Shown here piece by piece: positions 32,341 through 35,906 of a stretch of 35,906 nucleotides of DNA. A model generated the notes under the pieces. It did not search any database, was not told the DNA's origin, and was given only the letters and a program-made list of their open reading frames with translations. The position numbers were made by a program, and so were the translations under genes. Source of the DNA: an uncultured Flavobacteriales bacterium. Lineage in GTDB: Bacteria > Bacteroidota > Bacteroidia > Flavobacteriales > UBA1820. How positions within the stretch are numbered: position 1 is the first letter of the stretch; each line of letters begins with the position of its first letter. The stretch lies in the NCBI GenBank assembly GCA_959608625.1, contig CAUHQV010000023.1:1-35906 (forward strand), read 5' to 3'.

Positions 32341-34221
32341 ATGGATATGGAAAGACCCCAAAAAGGGGGGATTATTCACGCTCCAGCGGGTACCAGGTAC
32401 TTGGCGGAGAAAATGAAAGACTTGCCAATGAACTGTCTGTTCGACAAAGGCAAAACAGGATGCGGAGGGACAACGATAGCCCTTTGCAACGACAAAAACT
32501 ACATCGTACAGGTTCCGATGGTGAACCTGATTAAAAACAAACAGGCGCAAGCGGAAAAGGACAGCTATGAAATTTTCGGCGTCCACAAAGGCGTCTATGA
32601 GGAAGAATTTACGGATTATTGCCAAAGGGTATGGGGCAAAGGCCATCCTTTGAAAATCATGTCCACTTACGATTCATTTTTGAAAGTGGGAAACTGGCTA
32701 AAATCCCTGCATTTCGACCCGTATGCCAACGCGCAAGTATTGGTGGACGAATACCACATGTTGGCCTACTGGTACAAGTTGAAACCGCCTATCATGCGCG
32801 GAGTAATGTCTGAAACGAAGAAGTACGACAACAAGTGCTTTATGACGGCTACCCCCTTGCGGGGGCTGGCACTGCTCAAGGAACTGGAAAACTATCCAAC
32901 CGTAAAGGTAGAATGGGAAGAAAAGGAACAAAAACAAATCCGCCTGATCCCGGTAAGGAACGTGCAAAAATCCCTGACCGAACTGGTAAGGCAGAACTAT
33001 AAGGAACGTATGGACGGGGAAACGGACATCAACCTTCACATCTTTATTAACAGCGTCAATACATCGGTAAATATCGCCTACGATTTGGATATCCCACCGG
33101 AACACGTGCGGATAGTCTGTTCCGAGAACGAGGAGAAAAACATCTATAAAGCAGGCAAGAAATACAAGATCGAGGCGATGGACAGCGAATCTAAAATCAT
33201 CAACTTTTACACCGCCACCGCCTTTTGCGGGGCGGACATATACGATGAAAACGGCGTGACGGTCATTGCATCGGACGCATACAAATGGTACACTTTGTTG
33301 GATGTAAGCACAATGATCCCCCAAATCATGGGGCGTATCCGGAACAGTAGGTATAAAGACCAAGCCCTGCACATTTATTCGGAAAACCGATATGACAACA
33401 ACGGCGAGGAAGAATACCTGGCAAGCATAAGGGAAGACTTTAAACAAGCCAAAAACTATGCGGAAGACATTAATAAAATGAGCCCGGAAAGCATATGCCA
33501 GACACATGAAGCTTTATACCTTAGCGGGAAACTCCGCAATGACTGCATTGTATTGGGAGAGGACGGGAAAGTGTATGCGGATGAAAACATCCTGCGGATA
33601 GACCTTGCAAACTACTACCTGAGAAAATCCTATACGACACAAGGACTAAAAGACAGCTATACGGCGGAGAACTTTACAATCCAAGTGGATGAAGAAGTGC
33701 AGAAAGAAATAGACCATCTGGTAAACTCGGCAAAGAACCACCGGTACAGTTTTAAAGACGCATTCCTTGAATATGCGGAAGCAGCCGAACAATACGCCGA
33801 AGAATGCGGAGAGAAAGGAATTACACCCGATTTCTCAGAGTTCAACAAAGGAATGTCCCACATATGGCGGGGTCATCAACGCGTCATAGACGCTTACCAG
33901 CTTTTAGGCAGGGAGAAAGTAGAAAAACTGGGTTACAGTACGAAATATGTGGATCGGGAACTTATCAGATGTTCCGATAAGCCCCAGACGGCAAAAATAG
34001 CGGAGATGTTGGGAAAGGAAATAACAATCCTGCCGCAAGTCCGGTTCGATGATGATATCAAGAAATTGTTGTCGGAGATAAACCGCACACTCGGGATCCT
34101 GAAACCAGCGAGAGCGACAGACATCGACAAATACTACCATTGCAAACATGACAACGGAAGTATCAAAGGCAGGAAAGGGCGGTACACACGGATATTTTCC
34201 GCAAAAAGCGTTATACAGTAA
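32341..34221 (+). CDS. SF2-helicase-like protein with altered Walker A
   Basis: A 626-residue protein with a superfamily-2 helicase plan. Motif I appears as G37-K-T-G-C-G-G43-T-T, where the canonical Walker A lysine is Gly43. Motif II is DEYH at 136-139, motif III TATP at about 169-172, and motif VI QIMGRIR at 328-334. The rest is helical and unrecognised. It may be a translocase or nuclease-associated ATPase of mobile elements, or have lost ATPase activity. The start is uncertain: upstream, an ATG at 32303 opens MEKGIVYPNPKKIW in another frame and reads through KDPKKGG at an A5G6 run, exactly where this frame has QKGG. A terminator follows the gene. Confidence 0.75.
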   Translation: MDMERPQKGGIIHAPAGTRYLAEKMKDLPMNCLFDKGKTGCGGTTIALCNDKNYIVQVPMVNLIKNKQAQAEKDSYEIFGVHKGVYEEEFTDYCQRVWGKGHPLKIMSTYDSFLKVGNWLKSLHFDPYANAQVLVDEYHMLAYWYKLKPPIMRGVMSETKKYDNKCFMTATPLRGLALLKELENYPTVKVEWEEKEQKQIRLIPVRNVQKSLTELVRQNYKERMDGETDINLHIFINSVNTSVNIAYDLDIPPEHVRIVCSENEEKNIYKAGKKYKIEAMDSESKIINFYTATAFCGADIYDENGVTVIASDAYKWYTLLDVSTMIPQIMGRIRNSRYKDQALHIYSENRYDNNGEEEYLASIREDFKQAKNYAEDINKMSPESICQTHEALYLSGKLRNDCIVLGEDGKVYADENILRIDLANYYLRKSYTTQGLKDSYTAENFTIQVDEEVQKEIDHLVNSAKNHRYSFKDAFLEYAEAAEQYAEECGEKGITPDFSEFNKGMSHIWRGHQRVIDAYQLLGREKVEKLGYSTKYVDRELIRCSDKPQTAKIAEMLGKEITILPQVRFDDDIKKLLSEINRTLGILKPARATDIDKYYHCKHDNGSIKGRKGRYTRIFSAKSVIQ

Positions 34222-34328
34222 CCAGCCTGTTCAACAAAAGTTGGAAAATTACCCTATATAAAACAAAGTAGTTTCCAGAATTTGTTGATATCCACAGCCA
34301 ATTAAACAGATTTCACAAATAAAACCGG

Positions 34329-34359
34329 AGGCCATTCCTTTTACAAGGGGTGGCCTTTT
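34329..34359 (+). terminator. Terminator after the helicase gene
   Basis: AGGCCATTCC (34329-34338) pairs with GGGGTGGCCT (34347-34356) with two G-U pairs, followed by TTTT. Confidence 0.8.
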
Positions 34360-34653
34360 GGTTTTAATATATGCAGGTCTACAACGCAAAATCTGAAGTA
34401 ATCAAAAAGAACAAAATAAGATGGGGTGTATGACTAATGCGTGTTCCTTAAAGTCAAGCGCAACAATCGACTACATTTCGTTTTACATCGAAAAAAGTTT
34501 GTTTTGCAACCTTAGTCCTGTATTTCAAGGGCCAACATGAGGGATTTTATTCACTAAAAGGAGGAAAAATTATTGCATATGTCAAATGATGGGCGTATTT
34601 TTAGCTCAAATATCTGATAGGCTTAATTCTACCTAACGGCAATCTTATTGATT
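34360..34653 (+). promoter_or_regulatory. Leader region and promoter of the right-edge gene pair
   Basis: No gene is seen in this stretch. TTG at 34573-34575, a 20-nt spacer and TATTTTTA at 34596-34603 (7 of 8 to TAnnTTTG) form a plausible promoter with a leader of about 45 nt. Confidence 0.45.
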
Positions 34654-35568
34654 ATGGCTACAAGAAAAAGACAGATTCAGTACTTCGAGTTAACGAAAAA
34701 GATTTGGAGGCAAGAAGATAACAGTATCATACCTTTTGCTGAGGTTAAAGATTTGTTTCAATTCATATTGAGAAAGAAGAAAAAAGACCGTATACACCAA
34801 TTGAAGCAATCAAAGGTGTGTCTTTTGGATAGCTGTATGCCGCCGGAAGAGATCGATGATACTATTGTTATTAAGGGACTAATCAAGAGTACTACTCAAG
34901 ATTTTTGTCCATACTTGTTAAATAGCAGAACGGGGGAAGAGCGACCAAATACCAGAACCAAGCAAGAGGGAGATATTGAAAAAAATCATTTCCTAATTAA
35001 AATTTTAGACAGGGGAAACGATGAGTTTGATGTTTTTGTTATTTTTGAAAAGAATGGGAATGGAATATCAATGAATCAATTTGTGGATTGTTTGAAAAAA
35101 TATAATAAGCTCTGGCTTCAAAGCAAAAACGAGAAGTTGTCATATTCGGTTAACTATAAGATTGTTTGTGGGGAAGATTTCTTTGATATGCTAAATAATA
35201 TAAGCCGTGCCAAAATAGCCGAAATTCACTTTGATAAGGTATTGGTAGGCTCGGATGCACTGAATTTTGCAGAAAAGCAAAGTCTGCATTCAGCGCAAAG
35301 TGATGTTGTATTGACATTGAGGGCAGAGAAAGGAATGTCGCTGAAAAATCTGGGATTTAATGTTTTGCAACTATTCCAAGGAAAAAAATCCAAAATAACC
35401 AAGATAAGGATATCCGGCGAAGATGCAGAAAAACATGATGTAATATTCGATACGGAGTTTATTGGAAAGAAAACAGAAATAGAAGCAGAGCTTAATCCAG
35501 AGACCGGTGAGGTAATTACTCCCAACATTTATTCTGAGTTGGAAATATTGGCGGAAGAATTAGTTTAA
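34654..35568 (+). CDS. Unrecognised 304-residue soluble protein
   Basis: Starts MATRKRQIQYFELTKK at the ATG 34654; an in-frame TTG at 34648 is the alternative. There is no signal peptide or membrane helix. The N-terminal third (RQIQYFELTKKIW, PFAEVKDLFQFIL, then a basic RKKKKDR) looks like the opening of small-molecule or phage-response proteins I cannot name. A charged beta/alpha part follows (NHFLIKILDRGNDEFDVFVIF), and the C-terminus has DTEFIGKKTEIEAELNPETG. AT-rich codon use is very different from the chromosomal part. It precedes a membrane-protein gene by 4 bp, so the two form an operon. A defence or toxin-type role is inferred only from location in the element. Confidence 0.7.
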   Translation: MATRKRQIQYFELTKKIWRQEDNSIIPFAEVKDLFQFILRKKKKDRIHQLKQSKVCLLDSCMPPEEIDDTIVIKGLIKSTTQDFCPYLLNSRTGEERPNTRTKQEGDIEKNHFLIKILDRGNDEFDVFVIFEKNGNGISMNQFVDCLKKYNKLWLQSKNEKLSYSVNYKIVCGEDFFDMLNNISRAKIAEIHFDKVLVGSDALNFAEKQSLHSAQSDVVLTLRAEKGMSLKNLGFNVLQLFQGKKSKITKIRISGEDAEKHDVIFDTEFIGKKTEIEAELNPETGEVITPNIYSELEILAEELV

Positions 35569-35572
35569 AATA

Positions 35573-35906
35573 ATGGGACGGCTTGCTGTATTATTCTACG
35601 AATTTTTTGCTACTCGAAAATGGAGTTACTTAATTACAGTTGCATTTTCTGTTGCTATTGGCATTGTAATATTTTATAGTGTAGATACTTCAAAGATGCC
35701 AGACTTTGCATCAAAAACGAGATCTGATATATTAAATGTAATAGGTATATTGTTAGGGTTCTCAATATCCGTACTAGCTATTTTTATAGCAAGCGGCAAC
35801 AAAAACATAGATGCATCAAAAGAATATGCTATTGGTGTGAAATTATGGAAAAATAAAACGACATCTCTTTTTGATAGAATTGTTATTGACCTTTCTTATA
35901 TTATCT
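35573..35906 (+). CDS. Membrane protein, cut by the window edge
   Basis: The frame opens MGRLAVLFYEFFATRKW with 111 residues visible and no stop before the edge. Two hydrophobic segments are seen: YLITVAFSVAIGIVIFY (about 19-35) and VIGILLGFSISVLAIFIAS (about 55-73). A charged stretch follows, then the start of what may be a third segment. The start lies 4 bp after the preceding stop. A soluble protein paired with a small multi-pass membrane protein is common in phage-defence operons, but no named family is recognised. Confidence 0.7.
   Translation, partial: MGRLAVLFYEFFATRKWSYLITVAFSVAIGIVIFYSVDTSKMPDFASKTRSDILNVIGILLGFSISVLAIFIASGNKNIDASKEYAIGVKLWKNKTTSLFDRIVIDLSYII

Noticed and set aside
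34654..35906. Kiwa or another named two-gene defence system
   Set aside because: The soluble/membrane pairing is suggestive, but no diagnostic motif was recognised and the second gene is incomplete.
1..35906. CRISPR arrays, rRNA genes and transposase-bearing insertion sequences
   Set aside because: No regularly spaced repeats, rRNA-like sequence or transposase frame was seen on reading the window.

Overview
The window looks like a chromosomal segment of a Bacteroidales bacterium, possibly near Alistipes/Rikenellaceae. Supporting this are a short RpoD without region 1.1, an FtsZ with a long C-terminal linker, many TAnnTTTG promoter boxes, rare Shine-Dalgarno sequences, and Bacteroidetes-only families (DUF4296-like lipoprotein, fimbrillin-like and PCMD-like lipoproteins, golvesin-domain amidase). 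The genus is an inference.

Positions 1-8.1 kb hold housekeeping genes: the FtsA tail and ftsZ, a GNAT acetyltransferase, the primary sigma factor rpoD, and a tight five-gene minus-strand operon. That operon runs holB-like, pyrC, DUF4296-like lipoprotein, mevalonate-kinase-like GHMP kinase, UbiA prenyltransferase. Positions 8.3-14.7 kb hold a large secreted amidase/golvesin protein, a YeiH-type transporter, a DUF486 membrane protein, a methyltransferase and an AraC regulator. The regulator is divergent from a three-gene RND efflux operon (adaptor, pump, TolC-like; 14.8-20.3 kb).

Positions 20.3-28.7 kb are accessory but still GC-rich. A 41-residue peptide gene (not recognised as any named family) precedes a fimbrillin-PCMD fusion lipoprotein. 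An ECF sigma / anti-sigma-like / secreted protein operon follows on the other strand. Then comes a 1080-residue polymorphic toxin that appears to combine a phage MuF-type domain, a central HEMVH zinc-peptidase-like motif and a C-terminal EndoU-like RNase. Its probable immunity gene has its own promoter box. Just after the immunity gene lies a second copy of the toxin's pre-tip sequence, the mark expected of a displaced toxin cassette.

At about 28.73 kb the sequence changes abruptly. A tRNA-Arg(CCU) gene survives only as its 3' 61 nt, and an AT-richer integrated element begins with a tyrosine recombinase. The element carries a leucine-rich-repeat lipoprotein plus a four-TM membrane protein, an SF2-helicase-like protein whose Walker A lysine is replaced by glycine, and at the right edge an unrecognised two-gene unit (a 304-aa soluble protein plus a membrane protein cut off by the window). 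The layout resembles a defence or competition island, but no named defence system could be identified.

The most interesting signals are the MuF/HExxH/EndoU toxin with its displaced junction copy beside an integration hot spot, the small peptide before the fimbrillin-PCMD gene, and the cargo genes of the tRNA-Arg element.
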